64,000 nt of DNA, taken from assembly GCA_938016265.1 (NCBI GenBank), contig CALLWB010000034.1:62001-126000 (forward strand), read 5' to 3'. Made by a program: the position numbers and the translations under genes. Source of the DNA: an uncultured Saprospiraceae bacterium. GTDB taxonomy: Bacteria; Bacteroidota; Bacteroidia; Chitinophagales; Saprospiraceae. Below are positions 34,574 to 44,448 of this stretch, in pieces. The notes under the pieces are model-generated. The model was given only the letters and a program-made list of their open reading frames with translations. It was not told where the DNA came from and ran no database searches. Each line of letters begins with the position of its first letter. Within the stretch, counting starts at the first letter, position 1.

Positions 34574-34846
34574 AATATGTAGATTTAATTGCAATATAAC
34601 AACATGGATACCTGTCACATTTTCACGTATTTATGTCATTAACAACATGCTTTGCCTGTATTACTAAGGTAATTAAAAATCTTCAATAAACAGACTACAA
34701 AGTGCAAACTATGAAGTATATAAAAAGAATAGCTGGCGATATAGTTTTAGTGTAGGATTAGAATGACTTTTTTTTGTTTAGAATGGACTAGATTACTAGT
34801 GTATCCCTATCAACAAAAAATTTGAAATACCTATTGTCTAATTGTT

Positions 34847-34938
34847 GATCATCACAAAGTTTATTATCCCATTCTGGAGGTTTCCATTTTGTGCTTTATG
34901 TATTTGACACCAGGCAAGATCTAGCGAAGCTGAAGTTT
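34847..34938 (+). pseudogene. ParE/RelE toxin remnant
   Basis: DHHKVYYPILEVS and, after a one-base frameshift, FVLYVFDTRQDLAKLKF align with KHYKIFYTIKGQAIFIVYVY, DTRQNPSSLK of the intact toxin at 30842-31156. Only ~30 C-terminal codons remain. It stands just before another copy of the element terminator, as the intact toxin stands before its element end. Confidence 0.7.
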
Positions 34939-34966
34939 GTACGTTGCTTCTTCTTCTTAATAAAAA

Positions 34967-35019
34967 CCCGAACCATTGAATAGACTAGACTTCTAGCAAA
35001 TTCAGTGATTCGGGCTTTT
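34967..35019. terminator. Third copy of the tRNA-proximal terminator
   Basis: CCCGAAccATTGA pairs with TCAGTGATTCGGG, followed by CTTTTC, and preceded by TAAAAA on the other side, so it can work on both strands. Over ~60 nt it resembles the terminator at 18174-18230, including an ATAGACTA block in the loop. It may be the original tRNA terminator or a further element's left end. I take it as the right border of the island. Confidence 0.65.
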
Positions 35020-35054
35020 CAATGTAATAGACCCAATTACTTAACTACTAAAAC

Positions 35055-35696
35055 CTAGCAATTGCAAGGTCCTAAGAAAAGGCTTGACCCACCTCCCTGG
35101 GCTATTCCTCTACCTATGCAATCAGTCCATGCTCTAAACCAGCTCCAGTTTGTCTGTTTGCATAAAGCCAGAAAAAGCTCCCCAGTATGGATATTGCGGC
35201 CAAAAGCTTGGCAGCAACGAACCTTAGCACGTCCACTAGGTCCAATAGCAGATGCAAGATCAATGATGTCAGCTAAGGCAAACTCTAAATTTGAGGGCCG
35301 ATCATTGGACTCCAACAATAGGGTAACCACGGGCTCGATGGCAGTTAAGTATTCGCCAAAATCCACGACGGCCTGATCATCTAGTATTACAACATCCCGA
35401 CGTCCTTCAATTGGAGTACCGGCCAGTGTTGATAGGGCTAAGTTGCTTGCTCTAAAGGCATCCCAAGCAAGCTTGACATCTCCAGACAGTTCGTCTCTAG
35501 TGTCCATTTTTTGAACTTCCTGCTCCAGATTGGTAAGTGTCTTTGTCAACCCATCATAAAGCTCGTAGTTGTCTTTTGAAACCACTCGTTCGACATCTTC
35601 TGTCACTACTGAGTCTTGAAAATTTTCTTTGCCACAACTGAAGATGAATAACAATCCAAGGGCAACGATCCATACTTTTAAATTCATGATTTTCAT
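35055..35696 (-). CDS. Cys-rich lipoprotein, unknown
   Basis: A 213-residue lipoprotein (signal LGLLFIFSC, lipobox Cys about 21). A helical middle (YELYDGLTKTLTNLEQEVQK, ELSGDVKLAWDAFRASN) is followed by a ~55-residue C-terminal region with six cysteines (VRCCQAF, LALCKQT, TDCIGRG, FLGPCNC) and several tryptophans. The paired cysteines suggest a compact disulphide-bonded or metal-binding module. No known family. It is the last of three same-strand genes with the tyrosinase. Confidence 0.6.
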   Translation of the reverse strand: MKIMNLKVWIVALGLLFIFSCGKENFQDSVVTEDVERVVSKDNYELYDGLTKTLTNLEQEVQKMDTRDELSGDVKLAWDAFRASNLALSTLAGTPIEGRRDVVILDDQAVVDFGEYLTAIEPVVTLLLESNDRPSNLEFALADIIDLASAIGPSGRAKVRCCQAFGRNIHTGELFLALCKQTNWSWFRAWTDCIGRGIAQGGGSSLFLGPCNC

Positions 35697-35802
35697 ATCA
35701 AAATAAAATTTAGTTAATGCCTACTCTATTTAACGGTTTTCGGCTTCTCCGTTTATATTTTTTAAATCGAAGTACTTTATTCGGAAAAATGTAATGAGTA
35801 GT

Positions 35803-37206
35803 TTACTCCGTCAAAATCAACTTCAAGGTCTCCACACCATTCTCCGTTTTAAGTTTCGCGAGATACACTCCAGGAGACAAGCCCTTAGGAGTAAATGTAA
35901 CTTGGTGGTACCCTTCCGCTAACTGTCCGTCCATAAGCAGGGCGATTTGCCGACCTGAAAGGTCATGGATACTAAGGGTCGTCTTACTGTCAGCAGGAAG
36001 CACAAACTCAATAACAGAAGACCGATGAAACGGATTCGGCGCTGCTAGTAACACGCCTTCAGAAATACGGACGTCCGACTTGTCCTGGTAAGCCGTTGCA
36101 AGCGTTTTGTCAAGTACAAAACTGCTCTTAGACGTACCGACAAACTGTGGTTGGGACACTCTGGCCGAAGTCGAAAAGTCGCAATCCTGGTCAACGGCAG
36201 CCAGGAAAGTAGATCCATTTGCCGCTAGAAATCCTGGTCGCATAATAACTTCGTTACACGACTTCATCGTCGCGCTTTTCCCAGCAGGAATAATAAAATC
36301 TTCCTTTGCTTCAATAGTATATTGATACCCGAATTTCTCATCTGTCGTTGCGGTATTGCTTACGGTGTATTTGTCTAAAACTGCCAGCCCGTTTTCGGCG
36401 TAAAAGATGCCTAAACTTCTGGGATCGACAATAGCATCAGGATCAACGGAAGGTAGCAAGTCCCCCATACCATTGACAAAAGTTCCATCATATCGTGGCA
36501 TATCTGTCTTGATGTAATAATCATTGCCAGGAGTGTGATGAGTTTTATGCCATTCAGCCCAAATTTTATCGATCATGTTGTGATGGAAAAAGAAAACAGG
36601 GTCTAATGGAGAGTAATGGGAAGACATAATTCCTCCTGTCCAATTATGCCCTACACTATGGATATCAGCCCCTTCTACCAAATATCGAGAAAATTGATAG
36701 AAATTTGTTTCCGTTTTAGCATTGTCTATGTCTGCCTGGACAGGGAAAATTAAACTGCTTGTTGCCTCTCTAAGAAGTCCCCATTGATTGTCAAATGGTC
36801 CGATCCAATCAGCCCCCCAAAGTGGGTCAGACTTCAAGTTAGAAATCGTCCAATCCCAATAAGGGATCGTTATCCATTCATTATTCATGGTATCCTTCAT
36901 TGTTCTTTGCAACTCTACGGAGGCTAGTCGATGCCAAGCTAAAAACACATCAGTATCCGCAGTATTACTAAAATGTATGTTTGTGTAATTATTGCCATGG
37001 AACGTGCCCATTTCGCCAAAGGCACCCAAGATTGGGCCATCCATATTTACATCATCCGCCACAGCCCAATACGCTTCGATTAGGGCATTACGTTCAGCAT
37101 TTGTCATTTCCAGATGTTCTTTGCGAATTCCTTGTGCAAAGAGCTGTCCCAACAATAGGATACTTATTCCGAATGCTACTCCTATTTTTATAATTGTATA
37201 TTTCAT
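35803..37206 (-). CDS. Tyrosinase (type 3 copper) with T9SS domain
   Basis: A 467-residue exported oxidase with a signal peptide ending GQLFAQ. The tyrosinase domain spans ~30-240. CuA side: FHGNNYTNIHF and DVFLAWHRLASVELQ. Then IPYWDWTI. CuB side: HSVGHNWTGG and SPLDPVFFFHHNMIDKIWAE. An Ig-like part follows, then a T9SS type A sorting domain (LAAPNPFHRSSVIEFVLPA...GVYLAKLKTENGVETLKL). It should hydroxylate or oxidise phenols or tyrosine residues outside the cell. It is 28 bp downstream of the tail-fibre-like gene, probably in one operon. Whether all six copper histidines are placed correctly needs an alignment. Confidence 0.85.
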   Translation of the reverse strand: MKYTIIKIGVAFGISILLLGQLFAQGIRKEHLEMTNAERNALIEAYWAVADDVNMDGPILGAFGEMGTFHGNNYTNIHFSNTADTDVFLAWHRLASVELQRTMKDTMNNEWITIPYWDWTISNLKSDPLWGADWIGPFDNQWGLLREATSSLIFPVQADIDNAKTETNFYQFSRYLVEGADIHSVGHNWTGGIMSSHYSPLDPVFFFHHNMIDKIWAEWHKTHHTPGNDYYIKTDMPRYDGTFVNGMGDLLPSVDPDAIVDPRSLGIFYAENGLAVLDKYTVSNTATTDEKFGYQYTIEAKEDFIIPAGKSATMKSCNEVIMRPGFLAANGSTFLAAVDQDCDFSTSARVSQPQFVGTSKSSFVLDKTLATAYQDKSDVRISEGVLLAAPNPFHRSSVIEFVLPADSKTTLSIHDLSGRQIALLMDGQLAEGYHQVTFTPKGLSPGVYLAKLKTENGVETLKLILTE

Positions 37207-37234
37207 TATTAATAAATTTAAAGTGAGGAGTACA

Positions 37235-38131
37235 TTATTTGCTTGCTTCGATCTGTCCTTTCAAAGACTTGATTTCTTTATTCATCTCAATCAGGTGCAA
37301 CATCAACTTTTCGATGGTTTCTTGTTGACGTTTGGTGACGTCGCCTACCTGGATTGCTCCATCCATATCCTGCTCCGATTCGAAAGACATTAAATGGCCA
37401 TTTTCTTTGATGAAACTCGCTTCTTCTTCCAGGGTTGGCATCTTGTATTCATCAGAAAATACATAGTCGCACCATCCGGAGGCCACACGTACTTCATTGG
37501 CAAGAACATCCCCACAGATGTCTACCGTACTGTTGTCTTTGATGGTCACGACGGTTTTACCTCCGGCAACAAACTTGATGGTTTCGCCAGCATCTTGAGC
37601 GGATCTAGTGTCGAATACCATATTTTTTCCTTGGCCAAGTAAACGGAAAACAACATCACCTTCTTCTGCTTGGGTCGAAAAACAACCATCGCAGGAAGCC
37701 GCTCCAATTTCAAGCATTGAAATGGAGTTGGTGAGTCTAATAGCTGGGTTTTCAGATCCATTTACATGTAATTTCGCAGAGGGTGTGGTTATGCCGATAC
37801 CTACATTACCATTTGTTCTTCTAATCGTTAGCCGGCTAGTTCCATTGGTCTGCAAGCTCAGATTGCTGCCTAAGGAACTAAATCCACCTTGACTGGAAAA
37901 CAACGCTTTGTCAAAAAGGAATCTTGGACGGTCGGTACTAAGGTGTGCAGCTGTTGCATTTTGGGGACCAACATCAAGAAGTCCAAACCCAGTGTTTATC
38001 CGTATAGCCCCATTTGTTGGTCCTCGGAGATCATCGCTTGTAGATATTATTGGGCCTAAATCTGTCCATTGTCCATACGCTAATAGACTACAAACAACAA
38101 GCAAGCTGGTTAATATTAATTTCGTTTTCAT
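37235..38131 (-). CDS. Tail-fibre-like exported protein
   Basis: A 298-residue protein with a signal peptide (LLVVCSLLAYGQ). It has a beta-rich body with the NVGIGITTPSAKLHVNGSEN motif usual in Bacteroidota fibre and tail-spike-like proteins. The C terminus resembles the intramolecular chaperone region (GWCDYVFSDEYKMPTLEEEA, IKENGHLMSFESEQDM), ending in a coiled coil (EKLMLHLIEMNKEIKSLKGQ). It is probably a trimeric fibre. It is the first gene of a unit with the tyrosinase, which might crosslink it; that link is inference. Confidence 0.7.
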   Translation of the reverse strand: MKTKLILTSLLVVCSLLAYGQWTDLGPIISTSDDLRGPTNGAIRINTGFGLLDVGPQNATAAHLSTDRPRFLFDKALFSSQGGFSSLGSNLSLQTNGTSRLTIRRTNGNVGIGITTPSAKLHVNGSENPAIRLTNSISMLEIGAASCDGCFSTQAEEGDVVFRLLGQGKNMVFDTRSAQDAGETIKFVAGGKTVVTIKDNSTVDICGDVLANEVRVASGWCDYVFSDEYKMPTLEEEASFIKENGHLMSFESEQDMDGAIQVGDVTKRQQETIEKLMLHLIEMNKEIKSLKGQIEASK

Positions 38132-38750
38132 GGTTAAAAATTTTCAATGTTATATAATAATTGTGTTTAAAAATGTACTTGACCAGTTAGGGAGTCAAGC
38201 GTTGGAAAATCAAATCTTGTTGTCTTATAATGGGCACGACAATGCTGGTTCCAAATGAAAATTAGTTTGGATTTGGGCATTAGATTCTACTACCATCAAA
38301 AAGGATAGCGATCCGAAAATTGAATTTTAGATGTACTTTTTAAAGCAAGCGAATAACTTACGTGGGTTAATCAATAATTGCCAATATGATGATTATGACG
38401 GTGGTAAATAGCAGCTGTGATAGATACTTTTTTGTTTTTCGAAACCCTATGGATTGATAAAACAAACAGCTTAGCATAAACCATCGCCCATAATGGCTGA
38501 TGATTCAGAAGGGGGACAGAAGGAAAAAAATCGGTTTTACTAGAACCTTTGACTACTAGTTCTTTTGAGGTGGGGAAATGTTACCTAGGTTTTCGTTTTT
38601 TTGTTTTGGGGGAGGTATTTGAAAATGCTAGTCCTCTTCTTTTAAACATTTCATCGAACTAATAAAACCAACAATACCAGTTATTTATCTCCTAAATAAT
38701 GCTCTCCTTCATAGATTTATCACTATATTTATAAATAAAACTAATTCCTA
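38132..38750. other. AT-rich intergenic region
   Basis: 619 bp between divergent genes. I see no RNA gene, repeat or coding frame. A TATATTTA box near 38731 (one mismatch to the -7 consensus) could serve the gene at 38751. Confidence 0.4.
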
Positions 38751-39479
38751 ATGAAGATCGTTGTATTCATAATATTCAGCCTATTCATAAACAACCTATT
38801 CGCCCAATGTGGTCCAGGAGAAACTCAATTTAGTGGCCCAACAGCCACTAATGTTCTATATAGCACTCCAGGGGCATTTGATGTGGATGTTATCCCCACC
38901 ACCAGTACAATCCCTGCCGGATCTACAATAACTTTAGAAAACTTGTTTTGGTATGATGAAAATCCAACTTGTGATATGGAGGTTACGATATCTACTCAGC
39001 CAGGCAATCAGCTAATATTGCGTTTTGGATATTTGGGAAATTTTGTTGGAAATATTGTAACTAGTGGGACCTATGCTTCTCCTTCTCTTACTTTTGTAAA
39101 TACATTTGACCTTACTGGAATAAAGTTTACTTTATTCGAACCAACAGGTTGTGATGATCAAGGTACCAGTGAGTTTCAACTTACTATCAATGGAGGAATT
39201 TGTGCGGTGATCCCAAATCCTTGTGCTCCTTGCACCCCTAGTGGACTTGGAGCTAACTGGACCTGGACAGGATGCAAGAATACGGACTGGTTTGACGCCT
39301 GCAATTGGGATCGTTTAAGTGTTCCAACAGTTAGTTCTAGTGTTATTATTCCAAACGTCACCAATGACCCGACCATTAGCGGAGCGACTGCCAATTGCCT
39401 CGACATTACCATTCATAACGGAGCAATTGTGAACCTCAATTCAACTAGTAGTGGAGTTTTAAATGTTCTTAAACCTTAG
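38751..39479 (+). CDS. Exported Cys-containing protein
   Basis: A 242-residue protein with a signal peptide (IIFSLFINNLFAQ). A beta-sandwich-like domain (about 20-155) is followed by CAPCTPSG and a module seen at the end of many Bacteroidota secreted proteins (WTGCKNTDWFDACNWDRLSV, SVIIPNVTNDPTIS, CLDITIHNGAIVNLN). The protein stops where relatives usually continue with repeats and a T9SS domain, so it may be a shortened version. Function unknown. Confidence 0.65.
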   Translation: MKIVVFIIFSLFINNLFAQCGPGETQFSGPTATNVLYSTPGAFDVDVIPTTSTIPAGSTITLENLFWYDENPTCDMEVTISTQPGNQLILRFGYLGNFVGNIVTSGTYASPSLTFVNTFDLTGIKFTLFEPTGCDDQGTSEFQLTINGGICAVIPNPCAPCTPSGLGANWTWTGCKNTDWFDACNWDRLSVPTVSSSVIIPNVTNDPTISGATANCLDITIHNGAIVNLNSTSSGVLNVLKP

Positions 39480-39837
39480 TAATAATTATTTTATTGAGAA
39501 ACGGAGATTGCATTTTTCTGGAATAGGCAATGAGGCATTCATTTCTCCTATTTTGCAATTACCACAAACAAATTTAAAACCATTCGTAATATAAAAAAAC
39601 CTTTAACTCAGTTAACCCTAGACGAAAAGTCATTAAAAATCAATAAATAACAAACTAACAATTAAAATATAAATAAAACTGAACAAAGAAACCCCTTCCT
39701 TTTTCCCTTTTTCAATCCCCCACTCCCCCCTACCTTACACCAACCACAAACAACAAAAAAATCACTATTTTTAAGTACGGAAAATTCACCACACCATGAA
39801 TTCCCCCATTCATTATTTTATCCAAAAAATAGCACAC
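39480..39837. other. Intergenic region, nothing recognised
   Basis: About 358 bp, AT-rich with a C-rich run (CAATCCCCCACTCCCCCCTA, about 39713-39732). No gene, RNA or terminator seen. Confidence 0.4.
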
Positions 39838-42800
39838 ATGGAAAACAACTTCTACAAAACCACCCTAACCTGCCTCTTTTTTTTCCTATTATTTAATATC
39901 AATCTGACATCGGCAGCCACCTGGGAAGTTGGCCCCACAAGAACCTACACCGCACCCAGCCAAGTAGCAGGACTAGTTAGCAACGGCGATACGGTAGCCA
40001 TTGATGCAGGAACTTACTCTGGAGATGTCGCCTCCTGGTACGCCGACAACTTGGTACTAATAGGGATCGGCGGCAAAGCCCACTTACAAGCCAATGGCAA
40101 CAATGCGCAAGGTAAAGCCATCTGGGTCATTTCCGGCAGCAACAACCAAGTCATCAACATCGAATTTTCAGGAGCCACCGTCCCCGACAACAACGGCGCC
40201 GGCATCCGACAACAAGGAACCAACCTCACCATCAGCCATTGTTATTTTCATGATAATGAAAACGGGATATTAGCCGCCAGCGACCCAAACAGTACCATCC
40301 TCGTAGAGTATTCTGAATTTGCAAATAATGGATACGGCCAGGGATTCACCCACAATATATACATCAACAACGTCGCCTCTTTTATTCTACAACATTGCTA
40401 CATGCACCACGCAAAAGTAGGCCACAATGTAAAAAGCCGAGCCAATCAAAACATCATCCGATACAATAGAATAATGGATGAAAACACCGGCTATTCCAGT
40501 ATGCTTTTGGACCTGTCTAATGGTGGCGAGTCCTTGGTAATCGGCAATCTATTTCACCAGGGCGCTAATGCAATCAACAACAACTGCCTGACCTACGGAG
40601 TGGAAGGACTGACGAACCCCAACAACGAATTGTATGTGGTCAATAATACCTTCGTCAATAATAGAGCAACCTGCGATTTTGTCGTCGTACAGCCAGGAGG
40701 TATCGCCACACTCACCAACAATGTATTTGCAGGAGTTGGTAATATAGTAGATGGCACCGCCACACAAATCAATAATGTAAATGTCCTCGACCCCACCACC
40801 CTCCACTTTATCGACCTCACTAATTTTGACTATAACCTCACCGGAAATTCGACAAGCCTGATTAATATGGGCGCAGCCCCAGGCAATACCAATAGCGGAC
40901 TATCACTCCACCCAGACAACATCTATCTGCACCCCCAGGAAACAGCCCCTCGCCCGACGGAAGGTCCAATTGATGTAGGAGCCTATGAATATGTATCCGA
41001 CACGCTACCTCCAGTCGATGAAGAATTGACGATCACCTTAAATGGGAATTCCGCTTTATGTCAAGGAGATTCTGCCGAGCTCAGCATCGCAACCACCTAT
41101 ACTGCTTTCCTTTGGTCTACCGGTGAACAAGTGGCCCATACCATAACAGTGACCGAACCTGGTATCTACTCCGTCACCGTCATCGATGCGACTGGAACTA
41201 GACAAGTAGCCTGTCAGGTGATTACGGTAAGTGAAAACTGTGCCGGCGCTCCAAACAAAGTCATCATCACAGAAGCAGAAGGCATCACCACCACCAATTA
41301 TCCAGTGCAAATCGCTCGCCCCTTCAAAGAAGGAGAAATAGCAGGATTCCCACAAGTATTGATCAATGGTAATGCCATTCAAACACAAGCCCTAGTTCAA
41401 ACCAGATGGAATGACGGCTCCGTAAAACATGCCATTTTGAATTTTCTAATCCCACAATTATCCGCAAATCACAGCCTTGAAATTACGTTTCAAAATCAAT
41501 CTGATGGTCAGCAAACTGGCTTCCTGACACCAACAGAAATGCTACAGAGTGGGTACGATTTTGATGCAGAGATCAAGTTGGAACAGAATGGAAATTCTAG
41601 GACAGCCTCCGCTCGTCAGATGTTGACCAATGGTGATTTTGAATATTGGTTAAAAGGAGAAGTAGCGACGTCTATTATCCTCCAGGATCATTCTATCACT
41701 CGCCAATATGACATGGGATTTGATACCTACCGATCCTTCCGCCCATTATTTTACGTCACCTTCTGGCATGCTACTCAGCAAGTTGACATTCGCTATGTTG
41801 GGGAAATTACGAATTCAGAATCCCTGCAAGACATGGGCTATGCCCTTGAATTGTTCCTTGGAAACAGCAATCCGTCTACCGTTTATACTAAGTCGGATTT
41901 CAACCATCATGCACTCAGTAGATGGACCAAGCGATTTTGGTTGAATGGCGAACCAGGTAAAACCAATATTAATCATTACTTGCCCTACTTAGTAGAAACC
42001 ACATTGATCCCCAATTACGACACCAACAAAGTAGTCCCTCCATCGGAAATCGAGGACGTCTATCTAACCGATTACAACTCCTGGACAAATGCGGATAGGG
42101 ATATTAATGAGAATGGGAATTGGACGGTATATATGCCAACGACCGGAGGCAGACGGGATATTGGTCCCTACCCTACCTGGGTGGTGCAATGGTTATATAC
42201 TGGAGATTGGCGAATGCTGGAACAAAGTGGCGGCAATGCAGATCTCGCAGGAGCCTGGCCCATGCACATGCGGGAAGGCAATCCGACCAAATACTATAAT
42301 TTAAGCAATACGGTACTAGGACTAGGAAAGCCTATTTCGATCAGAGATCGTCCTACATTTTGGTTTACCAGATTAGATTTTCAATATACCAATCAAGTAG
42401 ACCGGGTAACTCCTGTGGGGCCGCATACTAATGGTGGTTGGACGCCTGACAATGCGCATCAACCAGATCCATATTCATTATTGTATATGTTGACGGGAGA
42501 ATTTTGGTATTGGGAACAGCTTAATTTCTGGTCGTCCTTTGGAGCCTCCAATTCCAACGGGTCATTTACCACTGGTACTTATGGTAGAGGGCCAACCGGA
42601 GCAGAAGGAGGAATTCCAGGGCAAGTTAGAGGCCAGGCCTGGTTATTCAGAACAAGAGTGAGAGCGGCAATGCTAGCACCTGACAACGCGCCTGAAAAAA
42701 GATACTTTAGTGGATTGACAAATGACGCAATTGCTACCTGGGAAGGAGAACATAACATTACCAATACCAGACACTATCAAAGTCCTAGCTGGAATTGGGG

Positions 42801-44418
42801 ATACAATATTTTAAGTGGTAATGATCCTTCTCCTTTATATCATTGGAGGAAAGAGAACGTCGGTACCGCACAAGCCTCCTGTCTTGATTTGAGTCTTACT
42901 TGTGAAGCTTCTTCTCCCTGGATGGATAATTTCTTACTGTTTGCTTTAGGAAGAGGAGAAGAATTAGGCTATGAATCTGAGTTGATTCGTCAATGGATGG
43001 GGACGCATTTGATTAGCCAATTGACGCATCCCGACTATGATCCTTATTTAGTTTCAGCCTACAGAATACCCACCACTTCCCAACCTAATTGTGAATGGTA
43101 TACCTCCTGGGCGGATATGGCGGCTGCCTATGGTGCAGGCTCCAGTTGTGCTATTCCTATTAATGAATTTAATGCCAGAAAAAATAATCCAGATCATGGG
43201 TACACCAACATTGCAATGGCAGCCTCTGCTTATGTAACAGACCTGGACGATGGAGATAAAGCCTGGGACTTCATGGCCCCATGCCTAGATAATCCAATAC
43301 TAAATGAGAATCCAAAATTTGCCATCCGCCCCAACTTTTATCCTCCTGTTTTAAAGATGAAAGAGTTGACGTGCGGAAGCACAGTTAGTGGCAATACCAA
43401 TCGAGTTAGCAATCGATTATTCCCTATGCCATCCTGTGGCGATTTCATCGATAAAGGCTCCGCTGGAATATGGTATTATATTGTAGGAACCGGAGGAACG
43501 ATCACCTTGTCAACATGCAACACTACGACGGACTTTGATACGCAAATTGCCGTTTTTGACGATTGTACAAATTTTAATTGCATTGCTGCCAATAATGATA
43601 CTTCTTGTTCCAATGATACTACCTATTCCAGCCTTACTTTTACTTCTGTAAAAGACAAACCATATTACATTTTTGTGAATGGACGAGAGGTCACAGACAA
43701 AGGGCTATTTAAGCTATCTGTCATTTGTGCCGCCATTGTCCAACCTATTGCTTTGGATATTTGTCTTGCACTTGAAGGCCCATACAGTGTTACTGATGCG
43801 ACGATGAGCACCACCCTGGTAGACCTAGGAGTCATCAAACAAGAATACCATCTCCCTCCTTGGGAATATCAAGGAAATGAAGGCCTCAACTGGATGCCTT
43901 CCGACTATCCCGGCAATAGTGTCGATTGGGTCTTGGTGTCCTTCCGTACTACTACCGATCCAAGTTCCGAAAAAGCACAAACGGTAGCCATTCTGCAAGA
44001 AGATGGATGTCTGCTTTTCCCCAATCAAAATGTACTGCCCAATATTGATGCGGATACTGAATTTTATGTACTTGTTGAACATCGGAATCACATGGCCGCC
44101 ATGTCCCCTTTTGGCATCGAACCAACGAATGATACCCTATCGTATGATTTCCGTCTGGCGGATAGTTATTCGGTCGGCACTGGTTTCGGACAAAAGCAAT
44201 TGGACAATGGCACCTGGGCACTATTCGCCGGCGATGCAGATCAATTTGATCCGGTTGGTTACGACATTACTGGTCTGGACAAAGGTGTCTGGCAAGGCCT
44301 TAACGGATCGTTTAATGGATATTTTGGACCTGATTTCAATTTAGATGGGGATGTTAATGGTGCAGATCAGATCATCTGGTTTTATAATAATGGTTTTTCT
44401 TCGGCGGTGCCAAAGTAG
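39838..44418 (+). CDS. Giant beta-helix / RIFT-barrel secreted protein
   Basis: About 1526 residues from MENNFYKTTLTCLFFFLLFN (signal peptide; an ATG 42 nt upstream is less likely). Domains in order: right-handed parallel beta-helix of the pectate-lyase type (about 30-385); a short Ig-like domain (NSALCQGDSAELSIATTY...); a RIFT-barrel/exo-rhamnogalacturonan-lyase-like region (about 480-1130, with RWNDGSVKHAILNF, as in PcRGLX/YetA); a Cys-rich beta domain (GSAGIWYYIVGTGG...FDTQIAVFDDCTNF); and a dockerin-like calcium loop at the end (FNLDGDVNGADQIIWFYNNG). It probably degrades or binds a pectin-like or other acidic polysaccharide. Catalytic residues were not identified. Confidence 0.7.
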   Translation: MENNFYKTTLTCLFFFLLFNINLTSAATWEVGPTRTYTAPSQVAGLVSNGDTVAIDAGTYSGDVASWYADNLVLIGIGGKAHLQANGNNAQGKAIWVISGSNNQVINIEFSGATVPDNNGAGIRQQGTNLTISHCYFHDNENGILAASDPNSTILVEYSEFANNGYGQGFTHNIYINNVASFILQHCYMHHAKVGHNVKSRANQNIIRYNRIMDENTGYSSMLLDLSNGGESLVIGNLFHQGANAINNNCLTYGVEGLTNPNNELYVVNNTFVNNRATCDFVVVQPGGIATLTNNVFAGVGNIVDGTATQINNVNVLDPTTLHFIDLTNFDYNLTGNSTSLINMGAAPGNTNSGLSLHPDNIYLHPQETAPRPTEGPIDVGAYEYVSDTLPPVDEELTITLNGNSALCQGDSAELSIATTYTAFLWSTGEQVAHTITVTEPGIYSVTVIDATGTRQVACQVITVSENCAGAPNKVIITEAEGITTTNYPVQIARPFKEGEIAGFPQVLINGNAIQTQALVQTRWNDGSVKHAILNFLIPQLSANHSLEITFQNQSDGQQTGFLTPTEMLQSGYDFDAEIKLEQNGNSRTASARQMLTNGDFEYWLKGEVATSIILQDHSITRQYDMGFDTYRSFRPLFYVTFWHATQQVDIRYVGEITNSESLQDMGYALELFLGNSNPSTVYTKSDFNHHALSRWTKRFWLNGEPGKTNINHYLPYLVETTLIPNYDTNKVVPPSEIEDVYLTDYNSWTNADRDINENGNWTVYMPTTGGRRDIGPYPTWVVQWLYTGDWRMLEQSGGNADLAGAWPMHMREGNPTKYYNLSNTVLGLGKPISIRDRPTFWFTRLDFQYTNQVDRVTPVGPHTNGGWTPDNAHQPDPYSLLYMLTGEFWYWEQLNFWSSFGASNSNGSFTTGTYGRGPTGAEGGIPGQVRGQAWLFRTRVRAAMLAPDNAPEKRYFSGLTNDAIATWEGEHNITNTRHYQSPSWNWGYNILSGNDPSPLYHWRKENVGTAQASCLDLSLTCEASSPWMDNFLLFALGRGEELGYESELIRQWMGTHLISQLTHPDYDPYLVSAYRIPTTSQPNCEWYTSWADMAAAYGAGSSCAIPINEFNARKNNPDHGYTNIAMAASAYVTDLDDGDKAWDFMAPCLDNPILNENPKFAIRPNFYPPVLKMKELTCGSTVSGNTNRVSNRLFPMPSCGDFIDKGSAGIWYYIVGTGGTITLSTCNTTTDFDTQIAVFDDCTNFNCIAANNDTSCSNDTTYSSLTFTSVKDKPYYIFVNGREVTDKGLFKLSVICAAIVQPIALDICLALEGPYSVTDATMSTTLVDLGVIKQEYHLPPWEYQGNEGLNWMPSDYPGNSVDWVLVSFRTTTDPSSEKAQTVAILQEDGCLLFPNQNVLPNIDADTEFYVLVEHRNHMAAMSPFGIEPTNDTLSYDFRLADSYSVGTGFGQKQLDNGTWALFAGDADQFDPVGYDITGLDKGVWQGLNGSFNGYFGPDFNLDGDVNGADQIIWFYNNGFSSAVPK

Positions 44419-44448
44419 ATTATTGGTTTCTACTCCGCCCAAGCGGGC

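Larger units (their letters stand above)
18141..35019. mobile_element. tRNA-Leu genomic island of stacked elements
   Basis: Starting at the tRNA-Leu 3' end there are three successive segments. Element A is bounded by perfect 21-bp repeats. Composite B ends in a degenerate att copy (31320-31339). Segment C ends near a third copy of the tRNA-proximal terminator (34967-35019) just after a toxin remnant. Two integrases of different families, several broken genes, and repeated end sequences (terminator, hairpin, arm repeats) show repeated integration and decay at one site. The right border is inferred from the last terminator copy and is approximate. Confidence 0.75.
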
